Part shown: positions 1 to 5,463 of the stretch, one piece after another | Numbering within the stretch: the stretch's first letter is position 1 | How the letters are laid out: the number at the start of each line of letters is the position of its first letter | Origin: Nitrospinota bacterium | GTDB taxonomy: Bacteria > Nitrospinota > Nitrospinia > Nitrospinales > VA-1 | Length of the DNA stretch: 5,527 nt | Direction: 5' to 3' | Assembly (NCBI GenBank): GCA_022567815.1 | Contig: JADFGI010000217.1 | Coordinates: forward strand, 1-5,527 | The notes under the pieces: model-generated | What the model was told of the DNA's origin: nothing | What the model saw: the letters and a program-made list of their open reading frames with translations, nothing else | Database searches by the model: none | Program-made: the position numbers and the translations under genes

Positions 1-756
1 TGGGCGGGCCAGGCGGGGGTCATATTCGCTCAACCGGCGCTTGTTTTCCCGGAGACACAGTTGGATGAAACTCTTGGGAGACATTGCGGAGTTTTCCTGT
101 TTCCGGGCCTGGATGGTGAAGGATTTTCCTCCAAGATTTTTCATATCCAGGAGCCGCGACCAACCAGCGTCCCAGAAAGACCAAAGGGTCTGGAGGGAAT
201 GCAGGGGTTGGAGCAAAGCGGGTTTTTGATAACGCTGGTAAAGAATCCAATTGGCAATGAACAGAATATGCCGCGCCTCTTCCTGCACGATGGGTTCCAT
301 CACTTCGATCAGCTCCAGGGGGTAATCTTTCGATGATTTGGAAATTTCAAGAAATCCGAATGCAAAAAAGGAATCGATGCACTCCCCGGCTCCGGTCCTC
401 AAAAAACCCATTTCGAGGTTTTCCGGCAGGGGGTTGTCGGGTTTTTCCTTAAAGGGGATGTCGTATCGCTTGAGGAAACATTTGAGCAAGTCGGCGTGTC
501 TCCCCTCTTCATAACCTTGAAGGGCCATTGCTTCCTTGAGAAGCGGGTCTGTTATTTCCTCGGAATACGCTATCAGCTTGTTGAACACCTGGCGCTCGGT
601 AAAAACCGCATGATCCCAGATGGGAAACTTTGCAAGTTTTTGAATTGTTTCCTCGCTTAATTTGGGCCAGGGGAGTTCTTCCGGCGTGAAGGGTTTGTGC
701 GTGTCGATAAGAAACCGGCAAAACAGTTCCTTATGTTCTTCTGATCCGTATTCCAT
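1..756 (-). CDS. Ferritin-like diiron-fold protein, C-terminus cut off by the window edge
   Basis: An open frame of 252 codons runs from an ATG at 754-756 to the left edge without a stop, so the C-terminus is missing. I read the translation directly from the reverse complement. It is rich in helix-forming residues and carries two ExxH motifs: E84-G-R-H87 (in YEEGRHADLL) and E160-A-R-H163 (in QEEARHILF). E54 (in FTERQVF) and E125 (in GAGECIDSFF) fall where the single carboxylate ligands of the first and third helices would be. This E...ExxH...E...ExxH layout is typical of the ferritin-like four-helix diiron superfamily. There is no signal peptide or clear membrane segment, so it is probably cytoplasmic. 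The substrate and reaction are unknown; oxygenase, oxidase or iron-handling roles are all possible. No strong Shine-Dalgarno precedes the ATG, and an in-frame TTG at 781-783 is an alternative start. The frame is closed upstream by a stop at 826-828. Confidence 0.75.
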   Translation of the reverse strand, partial: MEYGSEEHKELFCRFLIDTHKPFTPEELPWPKLSEETIQKLAKFPIWDHAVFTERQVFNKLIAYSEEITDPLLKEAMALQGYEEGRHADLLKCFLKRYDIPFKEKPDNPLPENLEMGFLRTGAGECIDSFFAFGFLEISKSSKDYPLELIEVMEPIVQEEARHILFIANWILYQRYQKPALLQPLHSLQTLWSFWDAGWSRLLDMKNLGGKSFTIQARKQENSAMSPKSFIQLCLRENKRRLSEYDPRLARP

Positions 757-799
757 GTTGTTGGTAGAGGCCTGTTGGTTCAACGTTGAAAGGAATTTG

Positions 800-828
800 T
801 TTTTATCACAGATGATTTGAGGTGTCTA
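800..828 (-). promoter_or_regulatory. Candidate sigma70-like promoter for the ferritin-like gene
   Basis: On the minus strand, TAGACA (823-828; 5 of 6 matches to TTGACA) is followed after 17 bases by TAAAAA (800-805; 4 of 6 matches to TATAAT), about 44 bases upstream of the ATG at 756. Spacing is ideal but the -10 is weak, and the -35 touches the T-run of the hairpin upstream. This is pattern matching only. Confidence 0.25.
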
Positions 829-853
829 AAAATTCTGCCCAGCCCAGGGCTGG
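828..853 (-). terminator. Terminator-like hairpin downstream of the cobA-hemD operon
   Basis: Read on the minus strand, a perfect 7-base inverted repeat (CCAGCCC/GGGCTGG, 839-853) is followed by GCAGAA and then five Ts (828-832). The stem is GC-rich, but the T-run starts six bases after it and the formal loop is a single base, so in practice this is a 6-bp stem with a 3-base loop. It could end pdxA-ksgA-cobA-hemD transcripts before the ferritin-like gene. It is also the first hairpin of the adjacent repeat block, so the terminator role may be incidental. Confidence 0.3.
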
Positions 854-962
854 ATCAAATATTAACCAGCGTGACGCTGGACCCAGTTCTAACGTGCGAC
901 CAGCCTGTGGGCTGGATCAAATATTAACCAGCGTGACGCTGGACCCAGTATTAACGTGCTAT
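840..962. repeat. Two-copy tandem repeat, about 62 bp per unit, each with two GC-rich hairpins
   Basis: Copy 1 covers 840-900 and copy 2 covers 901-962. A 41-base core is identical in both (847-887 and 909-949), and the following TAACGTGC is also shared. Each unit carries two palindromes. The first is CCAGCCC/GGGCTGG (839-853) in copy 1 and CCAGCC/GGCTGG (900-905 with 910-915) in copy 2. The second is CCAGCGT/ACGCTGG, the same in both copies. Between the hairpins lies the AT-rich linker ATCAAATATTAA. The differing loop of the first hairpin (A versus TGTG) with conserved stems suggests selection on, or recent duplication of, structure. No sensible protein is encoded here, and the unit length is not a multiple of three. 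Confidence 0.9.
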
Positions 963-977
963 GGGTTTAGATTTTCA

Positions 978-1008
978 AGGGCTCGTGAGCAAAGCGAACG
1001 TCAGCCCT
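978..1008. repeat. Imperfect hairpin spanning the cobA-hemD stop codon
   Basis: AGGGCT at 978-983 pairs with AGCCCT at 1003-1008. The stem continues as CGT (984-986) with ACG (998-1000) across a two-base bulge, leaving an 11-base loop. The stop codon (1001-1003) falls in the bulge and stem. No T-run follows on the minus strand, so it is not a classical terminator. It continues the palindrome-rich block on both sides. Confidence 0.55.
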
Positions 1009-2581
1009 CCTGCGTAGCAGGCTTTTCCTCCCCGTGTAACGGGGAGGTTTTATCGGCATAGTGATCTTCAATCGCAGAGACCAGAGCGTCCACCGTGTAT
1101 TGCTTCGGGATGATAGCGACCTCCAATCCTTTTTCCCGCGCGGTGTTTGCGGTGATCGGACCGATGCAGGCGAAGGTGACGCGGTCCAGATAGGGGCGCA
1201 ATTCAGGCCCGGTCTGGTCAAGGAAATTGGTCACTGTGGATGAGGAGGTGAAGGTGATCACATCGATCACGCCGTCTTTCAATCGGTGGGCCAGGTCCTC
1301 GTTCTTGCGTTTTGGCGGAACCGTCTGGTAAGCGGGAACCACATCCACCTGCGCTCCCATGTCACGCAGTTGATCGGGCAGAATTTCTCTCGCCACCAAT
1401 GCTCGTGGAATCAGGAAGCGTTTTCCCTTCACGTTTTCCCGGCCCAGACTTTCGATCAGCGATTCCGCCACAAAATCATCCGGTATGCAATCCACCTGAA
1501 TGCCGAAGGCGCGGACGGCTTTTTCGGTTTTGGGACCGATGGTGTAAATACGGACCCCTTTCAATTCGCGAATATCCTGACCCGTTTCTTTCAGTCTCTG
1601 CATGAAAAACTTTACGCCGTTGACGCTGGTGAATATCAGGCCGTGATATTTTGACAGACGGTTGAGCGCTTGATCCAGAGGCGACCAATCCTGTGGCGGC
1701 ACGGTTTGAATGACGGGAAAGGAAACCGGTTCCGCGCCTTTTTCATGTAAAAGGTGGATCATGGAATCCGCTTGATTATCCGCGCGGGTGATCACTACCG
1801 ATTTGCCGAACAGCGGCAGGGTTTCGTACCATTCCATGAGCGGTTTCACGTTGACCACCTCCCCGATAATGGTCAGGGCAGGAGGGGCGATATGTTCTTT
1901 CATCGCGATATCGACGATGGTTTTCAAGGTTCCTGTCCAGGTTTTTTGCCGGGCGGTGGTTCCCCACTGGATCACGGCGATGGGCGTGTCGGGGTCTTTG
2001 CCGAAGCGCATCAATTTTTCGCAAATTTGCGGGAGCTTGCGGGCGCCCATGAGAAAAACCAGCGTTCCTGACCGGCTGGCGATTTTTTCCCAATCGATGC
2101 GGATATCCTGCTGATTTTTTTCATTGCTCCCGGTGATGATGGAAACGGTGGAAGAAAAATCCCGGTGAGTCAGGGGAATGCCGGCATAAGCCGCGACCCC
2201 TATAGGGGATGTCACCCCCGGAACCACGGAAAATGGGATACCGGCTTTTTTCAACGCCATGGCTTCTTCGCCGCCGCGACCGAAAATAAAAGGATCGCCC
2301 CCCTTCAGGCGGACCACGATTTTTCCTTCCCTGGCCTTGCTGATGAGAATCGAATTGATTTCTTCCTGTTGCAGGCTGGCGTGCCCCGCCTTTTTTCCGG
2401 CATAAATCGTTTCGGCATTTTCACTGGCGAAGCGCATCATGTTCCAGTTGACCAAATAGTCATAAACAATGACATCGGCCCGCTCCAGCCATTCCTTGCC
2501 TCTCAGGGTCAGCAAGCCTTCATCGCCGGGTCCGGCGCCCACCAGAACGACCCTGCCTTGTTTGGGTGAAGAATCAGTCAT
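1001..2581 (-). CDS. cobA-hemD: Fused uroporphyrinogen-III C-methyltransferase / uroporphyrinogen-III synthase (CobA-HemD)
   Basis: A 526-residue two-domain cytoplasmic enzyme. Residues about 9-250 are the SAM-dependent methyltransferase (SUMT) that converts uroporphyrinogen III to precorrin-2. Visible motifs are VVLVGAGPGDEG (11-22), RLKGGDPFIFGRGGEE (91-106) and PGVTSPIGVAAYAGIPLTHR (121-140). Residues about 258-507 are the uroporphyrinogen-III synthase (HemD) domain, which cyclises hydroxymethylbilane: GKSVVITRA (259-267), FTSVNGVKFF (317-326), IYTIGPKTEKA (345-355), FTSSSTVTNFL (444-454) and CIGPITANTA (472-481). The fusion joins ring closure to the first step toward siroheme and cobalamin. 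There is no CysG-type dehydrogenase/chelatase domain and no hemC in the window. The ATG at 2579-2581 overlaps the end of ksgA by 8 bases, implying translational coupling. The last 18 or so residues (509-526, including EEKPATQEG) are encoded by palindromic repeat DNA and look like an acquired tail. Confidence 0.93.
   Translation of the reverse strand: MTDSSPKQGRVVLVGAGPGDEGLLTLRGKEWLERADVIVYDYLVNWNMMRFASENAETIYAGKKAGHASLQQEEINSILISKAREGKIVVRLKGGDPFIFGRGGEEAMALKKAGIPFSVVPGVTSPIGVAAYAGIPLTHRDFSSTVSIITGSNEKNQQDIRIDWEKIASRSGTLVFLMGARKLPQICEKLMRFGKDPDTPIAVIQWGTTARQKTWTGTLKTIVDIAMKEHIAPPALTIIGEVVNVKPLMEWYETLPLFGKSVVITRADNQADSMIHLLHEKGAEPVSFPVIQTVPPQDWSPLDQALNRLSKYHGLIFTSVNGVKFFMQRLKETGQDIRELKGVRIYTIGPKTEKAVRAFGIQVDCIPDDFVAESLIESLGRENVKGKRFLIPRALVAREILPDQLRDMGAQVDVVPAYQTVPPKRKNEDLAHRLKDGVIDVITFTSSSTVTNFLDQTGPELRPYLDRVTFACIGPITANTAREKGLEVAIIPKQYTVDALVSAIEDHYADKTSPLHGEEKPATQEG
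1009..1047. repeat. Two GC-rich palindromes inside the 3' end of hemD
   Basis: The first is CCTGC-GTA-GCAGG (1009-1021). The second is a perfect 9-bp stem, CCTCCCCGT (1027-1035) with ACGGGGAGG (1039-1047), around a GTA loop. On the plus strand the larger hairpin is followed by TTTTAT, which looks like a plus-direction terminator, but no plus-strand gene lies upstream. The sequence TTTCCTCCCCG...CGGGG also occurs in the pdxA insert, there on the minus strand. Confidence 0.85.
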
Positions 2582-3359
2582 GATGAGTGTGGATGAAGTT
2601 TGAAAGAGTTGCGAAATCCGCTATCGACAATGTTTCTCCCCGGCGGGAAAGATCGATTCCCGCCAGATGCATATGATCGTTTTCCCGCTGAAATTGATTT
2701 TGCCAGTCTTTTAAATTGTTTTTCAACATTTTTCGCTTATGCAAAAACGCCGCGTTGACGACTTTAAAAAATGTTTTCTGATTTTTCACCAGAACCCGGG
2801 GGCCGGATAAAGGAGTCAGCTTGACCAGGGATGAATCAATTTTGGGTGGCGGTGAAAAGGATGTTTTATCAATTTCCATCAGCCGTTCCACCTGGCAGTG
2901 GAATTGAATAAACACGGTGAGTGAACCGTATTCCTTTTGACCTGGATGGGCGACAAAACGGTCCACCACCTCTTTTTGCATCATCACCGTCATGTCGGCG
3001 ATGCGGTCCCGGTAATGGATCAACCGTTTGACGATGTGGGTCGCGGCGTAATACGGCAGGTTGGACACCACCTTTAACCCGGACCCGATACTGCCATAGT
3101 CAAACTTTGCGGCATCGGCTTCGATCAGCCGGAAGTTGCTTTTTGTGGCGAATTTTTGTTTAAGCTCACCGCACAACTTTTTGTCTATCTCCAGGGCGGT
3201 CAGTGGATTCGCGGATTCCAACAGGAATTGCGTGAGGATTCCCTTACCGGGTCCGATTTCCAGAATCGGGTCTTGCGGGGATATTTGGGCCAGCCGGACT
3301 ATTTCCTGGGCGATGGATGGGTCCTTTAAAAAATTTTGACCCAATGGGCGTTTCTTCAT
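2574..3359 (-). CDS. ksgA: 16S rRNA (adenine1518-N6/adenine1519-N6) dimethyltransferase
   Basis: A 261-residue KsgA/RsmA enzyme that dimethylates two adjacent adenines in the 3'-terminal hairpin loop of 16S rRNA during small-subunit maturation, using SAM. Family landmarks run in order: LGQNFL (6-11), the SAM-binding loop EIGPGKG (34-40), an acidic residue ending the second strand in ALEIDKK (55-61), the catalytic NLPYY (100-104), MMQKEVVDRF (126-135), FSPPPKIDSS (168-177) and the C-terminal RRGETLS (239-245). The length is normal for the family, and there is no insertion or missing motif. The ATG at 3357-3359 shares its A with the last base of the pdxA TAA stop (TAATG), and no independent ribosome binding site stands out. 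Its translation is therefore probably coupled to pdxA. A pdxA-ksgA pairing is also known in Escherichia coli. Confidence 0.96.
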   Translation of the reverse strand: MKKRPLGQNFLKDPSIAQEIVRLAQISPQDPILEIGPGKGILTQFLLESANPLTALEIDKKLCGELKQKFATKSNFRLIEADAAKFDYGSIGSGLKVVSNLPYYAATHIVKRLIHYRDRIADMTVMMQKEVVDRFVAHPGQKEYGSLTVFIQFHCQVERLMEIDKTSFSPPPKIDSSLVKLTPLSGPRVLVKNQKTFFKVVNAAFLHKRKMLKNNLKDWQNQFQRENDHMHLAGIDLSRRGETLSIADFATLSNFIHTHHD

Positions 3360-4474
3360 TATTTGGCGGCAACTGTGGATTGAGAAAGCTCCGCCGCTTT
3401 TGCCACAGCAATTATCAGGCTTTCCGGCGATGCGGTTCCGGTTCCCACGATGTCGTAAGCGGTTCCGTGATCCACCGATGTCCGGACAATCGGCAGGCCA
3501 AGGGTGATGTTCACTGCAGTTCCCATGGAATCCATTTTCACGGGGATCATTCCCTGATCGTGGTACATGGCGACGACGGCGTCATAGGCCTCAAATTGAT
3601 TCCCACCAGTGTGTTTTATACCCCGCCCCGCAACGCGGGGAGGAAATGTGGGGCTGACTCCTGGGTAAGTATTTGGTCCAGCGCTACGCTGGCCGCTTGC
3701 GGCGGAGTCGTTCATTTTGCGGATGAACAGCGCATCGGCGGAGAATGGCCCCTCTGCATGAATACCTTCCTTTTGCGCCGCGTCCAAAGCCGGGACGATA
3801 GCGGATTGTTCTTCTCCGCCAAAGATTCCGCCCTCGCCGCAATGCGGGTTCAGTCCGGTGACCGCGATCCTGGGGGCTTCCGTCACATGGCGTTTTAGCC
3901 ACTGATGCGTCAACCGAATAGTTGTGAGCACGCGATCCACCGTGATTTGTTTGGAGACTTGATCCAGCGGAAGGTGCGTGGTCACTAGAACAACACGAAG
4001 GTTTTTTCCCGCCAGCATCAGGGCGACATCTTTTGCCTGCGTGAGCTTTGCCAGCAGTTCCGTGTGGCCGGGGTAGAGAAATCCTGCTTTATGAATACTT
4101 TCCTTGTTGATGGGAGCGGTGGTGATGGCATCGACTTGATGGTCCAGCGCAAGTTTCACCGCAGTCTCAATGTACTGAACGGAGGCTTTACCGCTCTCCA
4201 CGGTGGCCTGGCCCTGTATCATATCCAGGGGAACGTTTTGCAGGTCGAGAACATCAAGCACGCCGGATTGAAACCGTGCCTGTTCAGGAGTGGCAATCGG
4301 GTGAACGGTTATGGGCGCTTCCATCCGCTCGGCAATGGATTCAAGAAAGCGGGCAGATCCCACAACGAGTGCATGGCAAGAGGAAAAATTGTCGCGGAAT
4401 GCCTTGACGATAATTTCGGGTCCAATGCCAGCGGGATCTCCCATGGTAATTGCGATTCGCGGTGGATGTGTCAA
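3359..4474 (-). CDS. pdxA: 4-hydroxythreonine-4-phosphate dehydrogenase with an internal repeat-derived insertion
   Basis: PdxA oxidises 4-phosphohydroxy-L-threonine with NAD(P)+ in the DXP-dependent pyridoxal phosphate pathway, acting as a metal-dependent cytoplasmic dimer. Motifs seen are MGDPAGIGPE (11-20), TTAPINKESIHKAGFLYPGH (118-137), TTHLPL with H167, GLNPHCGEGG with H211, AMYHDQG with H305 and TSVDHGTAYD (332-341). H167, H211 and H305 match the three metal-binding histidines of the E. coli enzyme (166, 211, 266 from memory). The H211-H305 spacing is about 39 residues longer. The excess is residues about 255-291, a Pro/Gly/Ser-rich stretch encoded by palindromic DNA, which explains the 371-residue length against about 330 usual. 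The frame stays open and all catalytic motifs survive. The start is TTG at 4472-4474: the next in-frame ATG (4442-4444) would delete the first strand PRIAIT, and AAGGA lies 9 bases upstream of the TTG. Confidence 0.93.
   Translation of the reverse strand: MTHPPRIAITMGDPAGIGPEIIVKAFRDNFSSCHALVVGSARFLESIAERMEAPITVHPIATPEQARFQSGVLDVLDLQNVPLDMIQGQATVESGKASVQYIETAVKLALDHQVDAITTAPINKESIHKAGFLYPGHTELLAKLTQAKDVALMLAGKNLRVVLVTTHLPLDQVSKQITVDRVLTTIRLTHQWLKRHVTEAPRIAVTGLNPHCGEGGIFGGEEQSAIVPALDAAQKEGIHAEGPFSADALFIRKMNDSAASGQRSAGPNTYPGVSPTFPPRVAGRGIKHTGGNQFEAYDAVVAMYHDQGMIPVKMDSMGTAVNITLGLPIVRTSVDHGTAYDIVGTGTASPESLIIAVAKAAELSQSTVAAK
3602..3712. repeat. In-frame palindromic repeat insertion within pdxA
   Basis: About 111 bp (37 codons) with no counterpart in ordinary PdxA. 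It contains three hairpins: CCCCGC/GCGGGG with loop AAC (3626-3640), CCAGCG/CGCTGG with loop CTA (3678-3692) and GCCGC/GCGGC with loop TT (3692-3703). An outer inverted pair GACTCC (3656-3661) and GGAGTC (3704-3709) encloses the last two. The length is a multiple of three, and the gene sense strand is free of stops across it. Boundaries are inferred from where recognisable PdxA sequence stops (FIRKM) and resumes (NQFEAYDAVVAMYHDQG), and could shift by a few codons. Confidence 0.8.
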
Positions 4475-4483
4475 TGTTCAGAA

Positions 4484-4488
4484 TCCTT
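4484..4488 (-). promoter_or_regulatory. Ribosome binding site deciding the pdxA TTG start
   Basis: AAGGA on the minus strand lies 9 bases upstream of the TTG at 4472-4474. An in-frame TGA at 4478-4480 rules out any earlier start, so TTG is the only start that preserves the first beta strand of PdxA. Confidence 0.6.
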
Positions 4489-4675
4489 ATAAAGAGGCGG
4501 GAGATTGTCTTCAGGAATCCAGGAGAAGGAAGTTAGTTTTAAAAAAGCAGAGTTTCCTTCCATCACCATACGATTTGGGGCCAATTCAAACATCTGTAGC
4601 ACAGTCTTTCCAACCCGTGCAACTGTTCCAGGTAGTTACTTCCTTAACTTGTGAATTTTTGCCTGGCCTTTTCCT

Positions 4676-4693
4676 GTCCCCGCGGGACGCGGG
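4676..4693. repeat. GC-rich palindrome in the 3' end of pckA
   Basis: CCCGCG-GGA-CGCGGG (4679-4693) overlaps an alternative stem GTCCC-CGC-GGGAC (4676-4688). It lies inside the coding region of the extra C-terminal residues ASPRPAGTGKGQ, beyond the usual end of the enzyme. It resembles the other palindromes in style, but sequence identity to them is limited. Confidence 0.55.
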
Positions 4694-5460
4694 CTTGCCG
4701 CCAGAATTTCCTTGCTCACGGTCTTTTCATATTCCTTGAAATTTTCAACAAACTGGTTTGCCAGCTCCTTGGCTTTTTTGTCGTAATCTTCCGGTCGTTT
4801 CCAGGTATTTCTCGGGTTGAGGATTTCGCTGGGAACGTCTTTGACCTTTTCGGGGATTGCCAGTCCAAAAACGGGATCTTTAAATGTGGCCACCTTTTCA
4901 AGCTGTCCTTCAAGAATGGCTTTAATCATGGCGCGGGTATGGGCGATTTTCATCCGATTTCCCACCCCGTAGGGGCCGCCGGTCCAACCGGTATTGACCA
5001 GCCAGCAGGAGACGTTGTGTTTGGCGATTTTTTCGCCCAGCATATTGGCATATACGGATGGGTGCAAGGTCATGAACGGAGCGCCAAAGCAGGTGCTGAA
5101 TATAGCCGAGGGTTCCCGGCTCAGTCCCTTTTCGGTTCCAGCGATTTTGGCGGTGTACCCTGAGATGAAATGGTACATCGCCTGCTCGGGAGTCAGTTTG
5201 GCCACCGGGGGCATGATGCCATAGGCATCGCAAGTCAGCATGATGACATTTTTCGGATGATTTCCCTGTCCGGACGGGATCGCGTTCGGAATATGCGAGA
5301 TGGGGTAGCTCGCCCTGGTATTTTCAGTGAGGCTTGCATCGTCGAGGTCCAGACGGCGCGTGCTGGCATCGAGCCGAACGTTTTCCAAAATGGTTCCGAA
5401 CCGGCGGGTACACTCGTAAATATCCGGCTCAGCCTCTTCTGACAGGCGGATTACCTTGGC

Positions 5461-5463
5461 TTA
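5461..5463 (-). other. Premature TAA codon in pckA
   Basis: The sense strand reads GGC GGT TGT TAA GCC AAG where the family has Gly-Gly-Cys-Tyr-Ala-Lys. One base (TAC or TAT to TAA) separates it from the expected Tyr codon. TAA is used as a normal terminator by pdxA in this same window, so it is not a reassigned codon. Four codons upstream, the usually conserved Phe of NFEGG is a Leu (TTG), a second deviation close by. Confidence 0.85.

Noticed and set aside
840..962. CRISPR-like array
   Set aside because: There are only two directly adjacent units, with no unique spacers between them. The internal hairpins and about 62-bp period do not fit CRISPR repeats, and no cas gene is present.
822..1061. 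Open frame on the plus strand across the intergenic block
   Set aside because: It is made of the tandem repeats and the antisense of the hemD end. The two repeat copies are read in different frames, there is no ribosome binding site, and no protein family is recognisable.
3602..3712. Intein or intron in pdxA
   Set aside because: The insert is only about 37 codons, has no splicing-domain motifs, and consists of palindromes. It is far too short for an intein or a self-splicing intron.
4525..4560. Inverted repeat GAAGGAA/TTCCTTC downstream of pckA as a terminator
   Set aside because: The 7-bp stem is low in GC with a 22-base loop. The T-run lies inside the loop rather than after the stem, so it does not look like an intrinsic terminator. 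Nothing else supportable was seen in 4489-4635.
4651..5163. Long plus-strand open frame opposite pckA
   Set aside because: It is antisense to well-matched PckA codons, with no recognisable product and no start signal. It is a shadow of the real gene, as are the plus-strand frames opposite pdxA, ksgA and cobA-hemD.
5461..5463. TAA reassigned to an amino acid or programmed readthrough
   Set aside because: TAA terminates pdxA and pckA normally in this window. Selenocysteine and pyrrolysine use TGA and TAG, and no recoding hairpin is evident directly downstream. Mutation or sequence error is simpler.
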